Source: an uncultured Collinsella sp.
GTDB lineage: Bacteria; Actinomycetota; Coriobacteriia; Coriobacteriales; Coriobacteriaceae
Direction: 5' to 3'
DNA: 64,000 bases
Assembly: GCA_905197665.1 (NCBI GenBank)
Contig: CAJJZP010000004.1
Coordinates: 1-64,000 of the forward strand
In this document: positions 50,601 to 58,810 of the stretch, piece by piece
Numbering within the stretch: position 1 is the first letter of the stretch
Layout of the letters: each line of letters begins with the position of its first letter
The notes under the pieces: generated by a model
Seen by the model: the letters and a program-made list of their open reading frames with translations, nothing else
Database searches by the model: none
What the model was told of the DNA's origin: nothing
Position numbers and translations under genes: made by a program

Positions 50601-52388
50601 GACCAGTGGATGTACCACAGCCGCCTGTACGCCGTCGCCCGTTTTGTGACGATGCGCAACGACCTGGACCTGATCCAGCTCAACTCCTTCGGCTGCGGCT
50701 TGGACGCCCTGACCACCGACCAGGTGCAGGAAATCCTTGAGGCCAGCGGCAAGATCTACACCGTGCTCAAGATCGACGAGGTGTCCAACCTGGGCGCCGC
50801 GCGCATCCGCATTCGCTCGCTCATGGCGGCGCTCAAGGATCAGGAGGCTGAGCGCTTGGCCGAGGCCACGGCCGCGGGCGAGGCCTACGAGCAGGGCGAC
50901 GCCGCGCCGGTGGCGCCCTCCACGGATGCCCCCGCGTTCGCGAGCCGCAAGTACACGTTTGAGGCGCAGCGAGAGAGCGCCTCGACCGCGTGGCCCAAGG
51001 TGCCCTTTACCGAGCAGATGCGCGAGGAGGGCTACACCATCCTGTGCCCGCAGATGGCGCCGATTCACTTTGACTTGGTCAAAGAGGTGTTCCGCGGTGC
51101 CGGCTATAACTTGGAGCTGCTGCCCTCGACTGACCACGATGCCGTCGAGGCTGGCCTGCGCTATGTGAATAATGACATTTGCTATCCGTCCATTTTGGTG
51201 ACCGGCCAGATCATGGAGGCCATCGAGAGCGGTCGGTACGACCTGTCCAAGACAGCCGTGGTCATCAGCCAGACCGGCGGTGGCTGCCGTGCCACCAACT
51301 ACATCGCGCTTATCCGCAAGGCCCTGCGCGAGAGCGGCCACCCCGAGATTCCGGTGATCTCGCTTTCGGCCGTGGCGCTGGGCGAGGACAACCCCGGCTT
51401 TAAGATTACGCCGGCGATGCTTAAGCAGGCAGTCTACGCGGTGCTCTTTGGCGACGTGATGATGCAGATGCTCTATCGTTGCCGCCCGTACGAGGCAACG
51501 CCCGGTGCGGCGAACGCACTCTACGAGGAGTACATGGCGCGCGCCCGCAAGCTGGCGCCCAAGTTCAACAGGCATAACTACACCAAGCTGTGCCGCGAGG
51601 CCATCCGCGCGTTCGACTCCATGCCGCTCGTGGGCGAGGGCACCAAGCCGCGCGTGGGCGTGGTCGGCGAGATCTTGGTCAAGTTCCATCCCACGGCCAA
51701 CAACCACGTGGTCGACGTTATCGAGCGCGAGGGCTGCGAGGCCGTGGTGCCGGGCCTGCTCGACTTCTTCCTGTACTCCATGAGCAACGCCGAGCTGCAG
51801 AAGGACGAGCTGGGAAGCTCTCCCACTACGCGCGCGGGCATGCAGGCGCTCATCAAGCTGGTGGACTGGATGCGCACGCCGGTGGAGGAGATGCTCGAGA
51901 AGTCCCGCCGCTTTGAGGCGCCCGAGCGCATCGGCACCATGGCCGACAAGGCCCGCACAGTGCTTTCGGTGTGCAACAACATGGGCGAGGGCTGGCTGCT
52001 CACGGCCGAGATGCTCGACCTGATCGATCACGGTGCGCCCAACATCATCTGCACGCAGCCCTTCGCGTGCCTGCCCAATCACGTGGTGGGCAAGGCCGTA
52101 ATCAAGGAGCTGCGCCGCCAACATCCCGAGAGCAACATCGTCGCGGTGGACTACGACCCCGGCGCGTCCGAGGTCAACCAGCTCAACCGTATTAAGCTCA
52201 TGATCAGCGTGGCCAAGGAGAACATGCGCGCCGGTAAGGGCTTTAAGCTCGAGAAGGTGGCGCCGCTCGCGATGGACGAGGTCACCGGCCAGATGCGTGC
52301 TCATGACGGCTGTGTGAGCTGCGGGCCGGCCAGCGAGGAGGCCGTGGCATCGGTCGCCGAGCGCCTGGGACGCGGCATTAAGAAGTAA
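47607..52388 (+). CDS. Giant acyl-CoA dehydratase activase-like protein
   Basis: A 1593-residue protein of the 2-hydroxyacyl-CoA dehydratase activator (BcrAD/BadFG, COG1924) plus DUF2229/COG3580/COG3581 type. Two ASKHA ATPase domains begin with LHLGIDVGSTTVKLAVL (about 86) and VFIGIDAGSTTMKAAL (about 400). A cysteine cluster CGRCSNNCQLTV (about 685) follows, then DUF2229 (VGIPRALNMYENYPFW, about 752), and a last part from about 1145. CSSGCGSFIESFA marks the 4Fe-4S-binding loop of activators. The alanine-rich N-terminus (1-80) is helical and unusual. AGGAGAGAC precedes the ATG. Such proteins are typical of gut anaerobes; the reaction is not known. Confidence 0.88.
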   Translation: MSKLVEGIKDRMVAAAREAAPAVVDAAQKAATAAAEKVAEVVADAKNTAGETSIASEPATAAEPVAAAHAPEGAIFNPEAARGNLHLGIDVGSTTVKLAVLNDDNQIVYAKYQRHHTDVRACARDLFAGAATVLPTAQMTCAITGSGGLLLSQWLDLEFVQEVIASKRAVETLIPATDVAIELGGEDAKIIYFDNGIEQRMNGTCAGGTGAFIDQMATLLHTDASGLNELAANATTIYPIASRCGVFAKTDVQPLLNEGARPEDVAASIFQAVVTQTISGLACGRPIRGNVAFLGGPLQYLSELRHRFYLTLNLDEEHRIVPQNAHLFVASGAAMAHESNKLSTFPQLIEAIDALGDTQGAEVERLDPLFATDEDFAEFKGRHDTEVVPKGKLDGYTGRVFIGIDAGSTTMKAALVGEDGQLLHTWYGNNNGDILGTAKVIMADFYNHIPAGCTIGHVTTTGYGEALLIEALKADSGEIETVAHLRGAKAFLPGVEFILDIGGQDMKCLRVKDGVIEHIMLNEACSSGCGSFIESFAVSMNMDVRAFADAAIHAKAPVDLGSRCTVFMNSRVKQAQKEGATVGDIAAGLSYSVIKNALFKVIKLRDPKEIGSQVIVQGGTFMSDATLRAFEQLTGVHAVRPDIAGCMGAYGAALLARDRAGADGTSTILSAEDIAHLTVTQKHVRCGRCSNNCQLTVNDFGGGRRFITGNRCEKGAGHKKQKTEAPNLFKKKNELLFNREVLSPDEAPRGTVGIPRALNMYENYPFWHAFFTRLGFSVQLSDQSSKKTYQAGIESMPSESVCYPAKMSHGHVMNLIDRDVDFIWMPCVRWERKEDPTAGNCYNCPIVMSYPTALALNIDEIREQNIEFLYPFVPYHDKTELKRRLYQVLAVDRVADAQAGRGRVRGPKITRSEVDAAVNAAYEADARFHEDIQTMGEEALKWVEDHGGHGIVLAGRPYHNDPEINHALPELISSFGFAVFTEDSLAHLVKPERPIRVVDQWMYHSRLYAVARFVTMRNDLDLIQLNSFGCGLDALTTDQVQEILEASGKIYTVLKIDEVSNLGAARIRIRSLMAALKDQEAERLAEATAAGEAYEQGDAAPVAPSTDAPAFASRKYTFEAQRESASTAWPKVPFTEQMREEGYTILCPQMAPIHFDLVKEVFRGAGYNLELLPSTDHDAVEAGLRYVNNDICYPSILVTGQIMEAIESGRYDLSKTAVVISQTGGGCRATNYIALIRKALRESGHPEIPVISLSAVALGEDNPGFKITPAMLKQAVYAVLFGDVMMQMLYRCRPYEATPGAANALYEEYMARARKLAPKFNRHNYTKLCREAIRAFDSMPLVGEGTKPRVGVVGEILVKFHPTANNHVVDVIEREGCEAVVPGLLDFFLYSMSNAELQKDELGSSPTTRAGMQALIKLVDWMRTPVEEMLEKSRRFEAPERIGTMADKARTVLSVCNNMGEGWLLTAEMLDLIDHGAPNIICTQPFACLPNHVVGKAVIKELRRQHPESNIVAVDYDPGASEVNQLNRIKLMISVAKENMRAGKGFKLEKVAPLAMDEVTGQMRAHDGCVSCGPASEEAVASVAERLGRGIKK

Positions 52389-52416
52389 CTGGCCTGCTAT
52401 GGGCTAGATATGGGAC

Positions 52417-52453
52417 AAACGGGTGGCAGCCGTACCGGTTACCACCCGTTTTT
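52417..52453 (+). terminator. Terminator of the activase gene
   Basis: AAACGGGTGG (52417-52426) pairs with CCACCCGTTT (52442-52451), then TTT. Confidence 0.88.
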
Positions 52454-52506
52454 ACTGGACATCTGTTGCGTAAACGGTCCAACTATCACCCCCTGCGAAC
52501 TTGGAT

Positions 52507-52635
52507 TTCGGAAGTATGCGGCAAAATTTGAATAGGCCGAGCACACTGGATATGCCCAAGCTTTGTACCTGCGGTTTTATTGGTGAAAAACCGGGGTGTG
52601 CTCGAGGGCTCCGGAATTTGCCGCATACTTCCGAA
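52507..52635. repeat. Nested palindrome
   Basis: TTCGGAAGTATGCGGCAAA (52507-52525) pairs exactly with the run that ends at 52635; the inner CGAGCACAC and GTGTGCTCG pair as well, and CGGTTTT/AAAACCG lies in the centre. About 129 bp. Confidence 0.85.
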
Positions 52636-52830
52636 AACAACGTCTCGGTGGCACCAAAAATTGCCTCCAGAACCCTGAGATAATGAACATATTGTAGCCG
52701 TTCGCCGCAAATTATCGTCCGTTCATGGAACCTATCTCCAACGAGTTGTAACCATATGGTTTGATGTTGAAAACATATGATTGCCGGCAGGCCATAGGTG
52801 ACGTTCCCCCTGATATCGGAGGTTCCAGGT

Positions 52831-52869
52831 ATGTTTCGCGCTCCGTTTAATAACTATCGGTTGGGCTAA
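52831..52869 (+). CDS. Possible 12-residue leader peptide
   Basis: ATG TTT CGC ... codes for 12 residues (MFRAPFNNYRLG) with an ideal GGAGG eight bases upstream. Its TAA ends one base before the ATG of the next gene, which itself has no ribosome site, so translation of the next gene probably depends on this leader. It is in another frame. Confidence 0.5.
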   Translation: MFRAPFNNYRLG

Positions 52870-52870
52870 C

Positions 52871-53320
52871 ATGGGTCGCCGTGCTATTTCGATAACCCTT
52901 GCAGTGGTCTGCCTGGCTGTGCTCTTAGGCGTTACGGGGCTGTTTGCTATAAGTCGAGAAACATCCTATATGCAGGAATGTGCTTCCGAAGGCTTTGTCA
53001 TTGATGGTTACTATCGGGATGACAAAACGAGTCGGGAAACCCTGGCTTTTCTTGAGGAGGACAACTGTCGATGGCAGCTGGTCGACCAAGACGGAATCTG
53101 CACAGACGGGCAGTTTAAGCGTACGGATGACCCCAACATCCTGATATTAAAGAAGGAAAACGGTGAAGAATTCGGTACGGTCCACGTGGCGTACTTGTCA
53201 CGCCGACGCGATCGGGGCTTGCTCTACCTATTTAGAGATACCAGGGTGACCCGTTTTTATCTGGTGAGTACCGGTCCGGCGTTTACGGTGGAGTCTGGCG
53301 ATGTCGATGCGGACAGTTGA
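52871..53320 (+). CDS. Small membrane-anchored hypothetical protein
   Basis: A 149-residue protein with an N-terminal TM (about 6-27, ITLAVVCLAVLLGVTGLFAI) and a charged extracytoplasmic or cytoplasmic part with no domain that I recognise (DGYYRDDKTSRETLAFLEEDN...). GC is lower than in the neighbours. Its start is coupled to a 12-codon leader. A strong terminator follows. Not assignable to a family from sequence alone. Confidence 0.65.
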   Translation: MGRRAISITLAVVCLAVLLGVTGLFAISRETSYMQECASEGFVIDGYYRDDKTSRETLAFLEEDNCRWQLVDQDGICTDGQFKRTDDPNILILKKENGEEFGTVHVAYLSRRRDRGLLYLFRDTRVTRFYLVSTGPAFTVESGDVDADS

Positions 53321-53340
53321 TTCACGGCAATAAAACAGCG

Positions 53341-53376
53341 AGCGGGGCACGGACATGAATCGCGCCCCGCTTTTTT
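53341..53376 (+). terminator. Terminator after the small membrane protein
   Basis: AGCGGGGC (53341-53348) pairs with GCCCCGCT (53364-53371), then TTTTT. Confidence 0.9.
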
Positions 53377-53448
53377 GCTCGCGGCCTGCGTCGCGTCTGC
53401 GCCTCGTTCCGACTCGCGCCCGTGCGCGCATCCATCTCACATCCCGCA

Positions 53449-54594
53449 TCACTTCACATCGAACTCCACGCGATCGAGTTCGGGCACGTTGAGGTCGATG
53501 AGCTTGCGGGCAACGCGGCGGTCGTGCGCCCCAAGCGTCTCGCTTGTCGTCACATGGGCGACAATCTCGCGCTCGACGATACCCTCCTCCTCGCCTTCGG
53601 TGGTCGAGGTCTCGACGGCGACGGTGTAATCCTTAAAGCCTGGCAGCACCGCCGCAAGCTCGCGCGTGGTTTCGGTGACGCCGTAGCCGTCCTGCACGCC
53701 GGCTTGCGCCGAGCCAATAGACCCCGTCGTCATAACGATGCAGGGGATGGCAAAGACTACCGTGCCCACAATGATGCGGCGGCGCACCTTGCGCGATAGC
53801 TCGTCGACCTCGGCGTTTTCTTCAGCAGTCACAATACCGTCGCCGTTCAGGTCGCGCCTGAGCGGCACGCGCAAAAGAAGCAGAACGGCTTCGGCCGCCA
53901 GCGCGATAAAGACGACGTTGATGCCAAACTCATAAAGCGCCGAGAGAAACAGTGGCCCGCTTGCGATGGCGATGCCATAGCCCGCCGCGCACAGGGGCGG
54001 CATGAGCGCGGTCGCCACGGCCACGCCGGCGATGAGCGTGGCGGGTTCCTGGTCGCGCGAGTTGCCCAGGCCACCCGCAAAGCCGCCCGCGAGCGCGACG
54101 GCAAGGTCCCACACAGTCGGTGTCGAATTGTCGATGATGGCGGCCGTGGTGGTGCCAAGGGGCGAGAGCTTAAAGTACAACGTGGATGTGACCAGGCAAA
54201 AGACCATCTGCAGTGCGAGGCTGGCAATGGCCTCGACGGTGATCTCGCGGTCGAGCGTGGCGATGCCATATGCCATGGCAAGGACCGATCCCATAAGCGG
54301 GCAGATGAGCATGGCGCCCACGATGGCGATGTCCGAATCGATATCGAGGCCAATACTTGCGATTAACATCGCGATGATGAGGATGCACAGGTGAGTGCCA
54401 GTCAGACGCGCCCCGTTTACAAAACGCTTGCGGATCACGTGATAGGGTGCGCGTCCCTCGCGAATGTTGAACGCGCGCTTGAGGAAGCGGGTGACGTTTT
54501 CCATGGCTTCGCTATGAGCAGGGCGGATGCCGTGACGCCGATGATGGCGCTCGCGCAGCCGCTTGATCTGTTGTTTGTCGAGTTCCATATCCAC
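53449..54594 (-). CDS. DUF389 membrane protein
   Basis: A 381-residue protein of the TIGR00341/DUF389 family, whose role is unknown. It has about six TMs (about 60-270) with the words SIGLDIDSDIAIVGAMLICPLMGSVLAMAYG and AIIDNSTPTVWDLAVALAGGFAGGLGNSR, typical of the family. A soluble C-terminal part (about 285-381) follows a final TM. The N-terminal basic stretch and HRRHGIR are a cytoplasmic part. It is a single gene without visible operon partners. Confidence 0.85.
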   Translation of the reverse strand: MDMELDKQQIKRLRERHHRRHGIRPAHSEAMENVTRFLKRAFNIREGRAPYHVIRKRFVNGARLTGTHLCILIIAMLIASIGLDIDSDIAIVGAMLICPLMGSVLAMAYGIATLDREITVEAIASLALQMVFCLVTSTLYFKLSPLGTTTAAIIDNSTPTVWDLAVALAGGFAGGLGNSRDQEPATLIAGVAVATALMPPLCAAGYGIAIASGPLFLSALYEFGINVVFIALAAEAVLLLLRVPLRRDLNGDGIVTAEENAEVDELSRKVRRRIIVGTVVFAIPCIVMTTGSIGSAQAGVQDGYGVTETTRELAAVLPGFKDYTVAVETSTTEGEEEGIVEREIVAHVTTSETLGAHDRRVARKLIDLNVPELDRVEFDVK

Positions 54595-54737
54595 CTCGTA
54601 TTGCCGCGGGAGCGCGGGTGTGTTCGCAGCATGTACTCTACACCGTGAGGGGCGGCGCGGTCATCTTGGCGTGGAACTTAAGCGAGTGGGAAAACGGGTG
54701 CGTAGCAAATGCGTTGCGGCCGAGGGTTTCGGCAGAT

Positions 54738-54776
54738 ACAAAAAAGCGCGGGATCGGATTGGATCCGACCCCGCGC
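54738..54776 (-). terminator. Terminator of the OPT gene
   Basis: On the minus strand AGCGCGGGGTCGG pairs with CCGATCCCGCGCT (one wobble, 54744-54756 and 54764-54776), then TTTTTTG. Confidence 0.9.
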
Positions 54777-54802
54777 TCTGCGCTGGTGCGTTGTTGTTCG
54801 GC

Positions 54803-56506
54803 CTATCCCAGCAGGCTTAAGCCCACGGAGACAAACGCCAGGATAACGCCGACGATTGACTCGCCGCCGAGCAGGCCGCTGGCGACAACCAAGCCCTGTT
54901 CCTGGAAGGCGGCGTCCTTGGCAGCCCTTTCCTCGTCAGAAAGACCAGCGGTGGCGTCGCGGTGGGCGGACCACTTGTCGTAGGCGAGTTTGACGCAGGA
55001 GCCCAGGAATGCCGTGAGTGACATGTAGAACGGCAGGTACACGCCCAGGCCGATCATCATGGCCGGAATGCCGAGCCAGTACATGACGATGCCGGCGATA
55101 AAGCCGCCAACGAACCACGGCACGCTCGGGATGCCCGAGACCATGGTAGCGACCACACTTGCCTGCGCGGCCACAAAGCTCTTGTCGGGACCAAAGGCGT
55201 CCGGACCATAGGCGGTGACAAGCGCGACCATGACGGCGGCGGCGACCAGGGCGCCCACGATGCCGCCAATGGCTTGGCCGATCCACTGCGCACGCGGGTT
55301 GGTGCCCAGCACGGCGCCGGCCTTAAAGTCGTTCATGACGTCGCCCGCAAGGCCGCACGCCACGGCCACGATGCCGGCGATAAAGAACAGTTTGACCTGA
55401 GCGATCTGTGCGAAGGCAGCCACGATGAGCATGACGATGAGGCCAAAGATCTCCATGGGGTCGATGCCCGTCTGGCCGCAGCTCTGTGCGCTCATAATGG
55501 TAGTGACAAAGGTGAACAGCGTCACGATGACGGCCGGGACGGGACCAAGGTCGAGCGCGATGGCGACGATCACGGCGATGGCGGCAGCGCCCAGGCCGAT
55601 GATGCCGGCGTCGAGCTTAAGGGAGCCCGAGATGAGCGACTGCTCGTCGGTGTCGCTGGAGCTGTCGGCGGCGAGGCCGCGGGCGATGCCGGTGACCTGC
55701 GGCAGGATGTCCTTGAGGACGACAGCGACGCCAAAGCCCATCATGAGACCCATGCCGAGCGATTTGACGATGCCCTGCGCAGTCACAACGTCGAATAGAC
55801 CGGCAGCGGTGCCGCCCACGATGATGCCAAAGTTACCTAGCAGCGCGCCGGCAAACCAGAAGGCAACCGGGGCGAAGCCAACCAAAAAGCCGATGGAGAG
55901 CAGCATGGGCGAGTTATAGATGGCAAAGGTCACGCCGGGGATATTGAGCGTGCACAGCATGCTGGGCACCACGCCCAGAGCGTCGCGAAGCACGCTGTAG
56001 ATGCCTGCGATGGCCATGGAGCCAAAGAGCTGCTTGCCGGTCTTGCCGCCGGCCTCGGTGGCGCGCAGTGTCTGAGCTGCGGCATTGCCGGTGGGAAACT
56101 CCAGCGCGGCGTCCACGATAAAGTGGCGGTGGATGAGCGCCGTTGCCAGCAGGCCCAAGATGGTGCCGGCGAGTGCCACGATAAACATGTCGAGCCAGCT
56201 GATCTGGTCGGCATAGCCCAGCATCCAGGCGCCCGGGATGGTAAACGCCAGGCCGCCGGCGACCATGGCGCCCGCGGACATGATGGTGTGGGTGACGTTG
56301 GCCTCGTTGAGGCTGGCGTTGCCCATGAGCTTCAGGAAGAACAGCGAGATGACGGCAGCGAAAATAATCGGCCAGGGGAGTGCACCCATCTTGAGGGCCG
56401 TGTAGGCCGAGCTTGCCGTGATGATCACGCAGCCAAGGACGCCGATGACGACGCCGCGCAGCGTGAGTTGCCCGCGCATCGAAGCGCGGTTCGAGGGATT
56501 GCTCAT
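54803..56506 (-). CDS. OPT-family membrane transporter
   Basis: A 567-residue transporter of the oligopeptide transporter (OPT) family, with about fourteen TMs. The N-terminal part (QLTLRGVVIGVLGCVIITASSAYTALKMG) is characteristic, as are GSIAIAGIYSVLRDALGVVPS-like text and VAGGFIAGIVMYWLGIPA. OPT proteins move peptides, glutathione or metal chelates with protons; the substrate cannot be told. It starts at 56506 with AAAGGAG upstream, and a strong terminator follows. Confidence 0.85.
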   Translation of the reverse strand: MSNPSNRASMRGQLTLRGVVIGVLGCVIITASSAYTALKMGALPWPIIFAAVISLFFLKLMGNASLNEANVTHTIMSAGAMVAGGLAFTIPGAWMLGYADQISWLDMFIVALAGTILGLLATALIHRHFIVDAALEFPTGNAAAQTLRATEAGGKTGKQLFGSMAIAGIYSVLRDALGVVPSMLCTLNIPGVTFAIYNSPMLLSIGFLVGFAPVAFWFAGALLGNFGIIVGGTAAGLFDVVTAQGIVKSLGMGLMMGFGVAVVLKDILPQVTGIARGLAADSSSDTDEQSLISGSLKLDAGIIGLGAAAIAVIVAIALDLGPVPAVIVTLFTFVTTIMSAQSCGQTGIDPMEIFGLIVMLIVAAFAQIAQVKLFFIAGIVAVACGLAGDVMNDFKAGAVLGTNPRAQWIGQAIGGIVGALVAAAVMVALVTAYGPDAFGPDKSFVAAQASVVATMVSGIPSVPWFVGGFIAGIVMYWLGIPAMMIGLGVYLPFYMSLTAFLGSCVKLAYDKWSAHRDATAGLSDEERAAKDAAFQEQGLVVASGLLGGESIVGVILAFVSVGLSLLG

Positions 56507-56691
56507 ATAAAACTCCTTTGCGTATATCCGCTTCCCCCGGGAGCGCCGTTACGGATACGGCGCGGGAAGTCGGGTTACCAAGGGCCGCCGCGTGAGCTCG
56601 CAAACGGCCGCGCACCAGTATAGCGGCACGGCAGTTAATTTGGGACTGGGCTTTTTTAGCTATCCCAAGCGAAGCCGAAGGATGGGACTGC

Positions 56692-56743
56692 GGACGGGGA
56701 TTTAAAAATCATCAGGTACGCAATGATTTTTAAATCCCCGTCC
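56692..56743. repeat. 21-bp palindrome upstream of coaX
   Basis: GGACGGGGATTTAAAAATCA (56692-56711, plus T) pairs exactly with ATGATTTTTAAATCCCCGTC (56723-56742, plus C) around a 10-base loop. It lies 50 bases before coaX and the AT-rich centre may also serve as a promoter element. Confidence 0.88.
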
Positions 56744-56793
56744 CAGAATAATCATCGGGATATACTGCTGGGCAGACGAAAGGAGCGCCGACG

Positions 56794-57645
56794 ATGCTTA
56801 ATGGGTGCGCATATATATTGACGGTCGACGTGGGCAACACGTTTATTCGCTTTGGCCTGTTTGCAGAGGATTCGGCCGCGGCGCAGGAATGTCCGCTTGC
56901 GACATGCGAGATCACGACGCCGTCGAGCATTACGGCCGACGAAGCGCGCATGCGACTTGTGCAGGTCATGGGTGCGCTCGCCGCCGATGCAGGTGTGCCC
57001 GGGGTGCTTGCACCCGCCGCGGCCGTGCTGAGCTGTGTAGTCCCGGCGCTCGAGCGCCCGTGGAAGGCGGCACTTTCCCGCACCTGCACGGGGCGCGTGC
57101 TCACCGTGGGGCCGGGACTTAAGACCGGCATACCCGTGCACTACGACGATCCGGCCGAGATCGGCCCCGACCGCATCGCCGATGCCGTGGCGGCCCGCGC
57201 CGTCTACGGCTCGCCGTGCATCGTGATTGACCTGGGCACGACGACCAATATCGAGGTCATCGACGCGCACGGTACCTTTGTGGGCGGCGTTATCGCGCCA
57301 GGCCTGGCCCTCGGCGCCCGTTCGCTTTCGGCGGCAGCAGCGCGCCTACCCCAGGTTGAGCCCTCGGCGCCAACGCACGTCATCGGACGCAACACGCGCG
57401 AGGCCATGCGCTCGGGTGTGGTTTTGGGCGAGGTAGCCCGCATCGACGGCATGCTCGACATGGTGCTTGCCGAGATGCGCGCGACCAAGGCCGCGGGGGA
57501 GGGCGATGTGCCCATCGTCATTACCGGCGACGATGCCGAGGCACTTGCGGCGCTGGTCGGCCATAGCCTGACGGTAGACGACGCGCTGACGTTGCGGGGT
57601 CTCGCCGAGCTCTACCGCATCAACCAAAAGCCCCGCCGCGCGTAG
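56794..57645 (+). CDS. coaX: Type III pantothenate kinase
   Basis: Phosphorylates pantothenate, the first step of coenzyme A synthesis; the type III form needs monovalent cations and is not fed back by CoA. The 283-residue product has YILTVDVGNTFIRFGLF (phosphate loop 1), GPDRIADAVAARAV and VIDLGTTTNIEVID (ASKHA), and GGVIAPGLALGARSL. The ATG follows AAAGGAGCGCCGACG. A short gap separates it from dCMP deaminase. Confidence 0.93.
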   Translation: MLNGCAYILTVDVGNTFIRFGLFAEDSAAAQECPLATCEITTPSSITADEARMRLVQVMGALAADAGVPGVLAPAAAVLSCVVPALERPWKAALSRTCTGRVLTVGPGLKTGIPVHYDDPAEIGPDRIADAVAARAVYGSPCIVIDLGTTTNIEVIDAHGTFVGGVIAPGLALGARSLSAAAARLPQVEPSAPTHVIGRNTREAMRSGVVLGEVARIDGMLDMVLAEMRATKAAGEGDVPIVITGDDAEALAALVGHSLTVDDALTLRGLAELYRINQKPRRA

Positions 57646-57727
57646 GGCGAGGGGCTGGTGGGATAAGCGCCCCTACCTTTCACCTGCTACAATGGGCCAA
57701 ACTATTGCGATTGCGGAGGTGTCTGCC

Positions 57728-58252
57728 ATGTCGGACGATCTTCATCAAACCGCGTCGGGCAAGCGCCGCGACGTTATTAGCTGGGACGAGTTCTTTATGA
57801 GCGTGGCCATCGCCGCGCAGCGCCGCAGCAAGGACCCCAACACGCAGGTGGGAGCGTGCATCGCCAGCACCAACCACCGCATCCTTTCGGTGGGTTACAA
57901 CGGCACGCCCTCGGCGCTCAACGACGACTTTTTCCCGTGGGGTACGAGCGATGACCCGCTGCAGGACAAGCACAACTACGTGGTCCATGCCGAGGCCAAC
58001 GCCGTGCTCAACTACCGTGGCTCGCTCAAGGACCTCGAGGGTTCCACGGTTTACGTCACGCTGTTCCCGTGCCACGACTGCGCCAAGATCCTGGCGCAGG
58101 TGGGCGTGGGCGAGGTCGTCTACCTGGACAATAAGTATGCCGACACCGATGACGGCCGTATCAGCCGCCGCATTCTCGACTCCTGCGGCATCAGCTACCG
58201 CCAGGTCATCGTCGATGTCCAGATTGGTACCGGGGGACAGGCTCAGAAGTGA
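57728..58252 (+). CDS. dCMP deaminase (ComEB-like)
   Basis: Zinc deaminase that turns dCMP to dUMP. The 174-residue product has H87-A-E89 (VVHAEANAV) as the catalytic zinc histidine and glutamate, and C115 and C118 (FPCHDCAKIL) as the zinc cysteines. N-terminal ISWDEFFMSVAIAAQRRSKDPNTQVG is standard. I take the ATG at 57728, eight bases after GGAGG; a GTG/ATG 12 codons earlier is less likely. It supplies dUMP for dTMP synthesis, or belongs to the late competence family ComEB. Confidence 0.9.
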   Translation: MSDDLHQTASGKRRDVISWDEFFMSVAIAAQRRSKDPNTQVGACIASTNHRILSVGYNGTPSALNDDFFPWGTSDDPLQDKHNYVVHAEANAVLNYRGSLKDLEGSTVYVTLFPCHDCAKILAQVGVGEVVYLDNKYADTDDGRISRRILDSCGISYRQVIVDVQIGTGGQAQK

Positions 58253-58423
58253 TATGCGTTGTCGCTATCTGACGACGAATGCAGTTCAAAGAGCCCCGTC
58301 CCAAATTGACTGCTCGTGAAAGTCGTGTCCGCACGCATGGCTGGCGCCTAAGCGGGTACATGGCTGTAGTAACATAGCCCCTGTCCGCGGGCGTGCCCGC
58401 GTTATTGTGAGAAAGGAGCCCCT

Positions 58424-58702
58424 GTGGCTGTTAACGAAGAGCTGCTTAAGAAGGTTCTTGAAGAGATTCGCCCCAACCTGCAGGCCGATGGCGGCGATAT
58501 GGAGTATGTGGGCGTCGACGACGAGGGTGTTGTCAAGCTGGAGCTGCAGGGCGCCTGCGCCGGCTGCCCCATGAGCTCGCTAACCCTTTCCATGGGTATC
58601 GAGCGCATCCTGAAGGAGCATGTGCCCGGCGTTACCCGCGTTGAGCAGGTCAATGCTTCCGGCGAGGCCGAGGACCTGTACGACGAGTACGCGCCGTTCT
58701 AA
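58424..58702 (+). CDS. NifU-like Fe-S scaffold protein
   Basis: A 92-residue protein equal to the C-terminal NifU domain, which binds a 4Fe-4S cluster between two subunits. The CxxC is in GACAGCPMSSLTLSMGIE (about 46-63), and LQADGGDMEYVGVDD is the standard start of the domain. GTG start at 58424 after GAAAGGAGCCCCT. It stands alone between dCMP deaminase and lgt. Confidence 0.9.
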   Translation: MAVNEELLKKVLEEIRPNLQADGGDMEYVGVDDEGVVKLELQGACAGCPMSSLTLSMGIERILKEHVPGVTRVEQVNASGEAEDLYDEYAPF

Positions 58703-58751
58703 GATGCGAAAGCTGCGGACGGTACGCTCCGCATAGACGTTACGTCCAAAT

Positions 58752-58784
58752 ATGCGGCTGCGAGCGTAAGGCCCGCGGCCGCAT
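58752..58784 (+). terminator. Terminator of the NifU-like gene
   Basis: ATGCGGC (58752-58758) pairs with GCCGCAT (58778-58784), then TTGTA. The loop is long; moderate support. Confidence 0.5.
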
Positions 58785-58810
58785 TTGTATGTAGGGAGCA
58801 GGGGATCGAT

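Larger units (their letters stand above)
52389..52830. other. Gene-free stretch after the activase gene
   Basis: Holds the activase terminator (52417-52453), the palindrome 52507-52635, and TGGAACC/GGTTCCA and CATATG repeats near 52726-52830. No open frame with a ribosome site before 52831. Confidence 0.55.

Noticed and set aside
47532..52304. Open frame of 1590 codons on the minus strand opposite the activase gene
   Set aside because: It mirrors the activase gene, has histidine/valine/leucine-rich text without domains, and no ribosome site. It exists because of the strong codon bias of the real gene.
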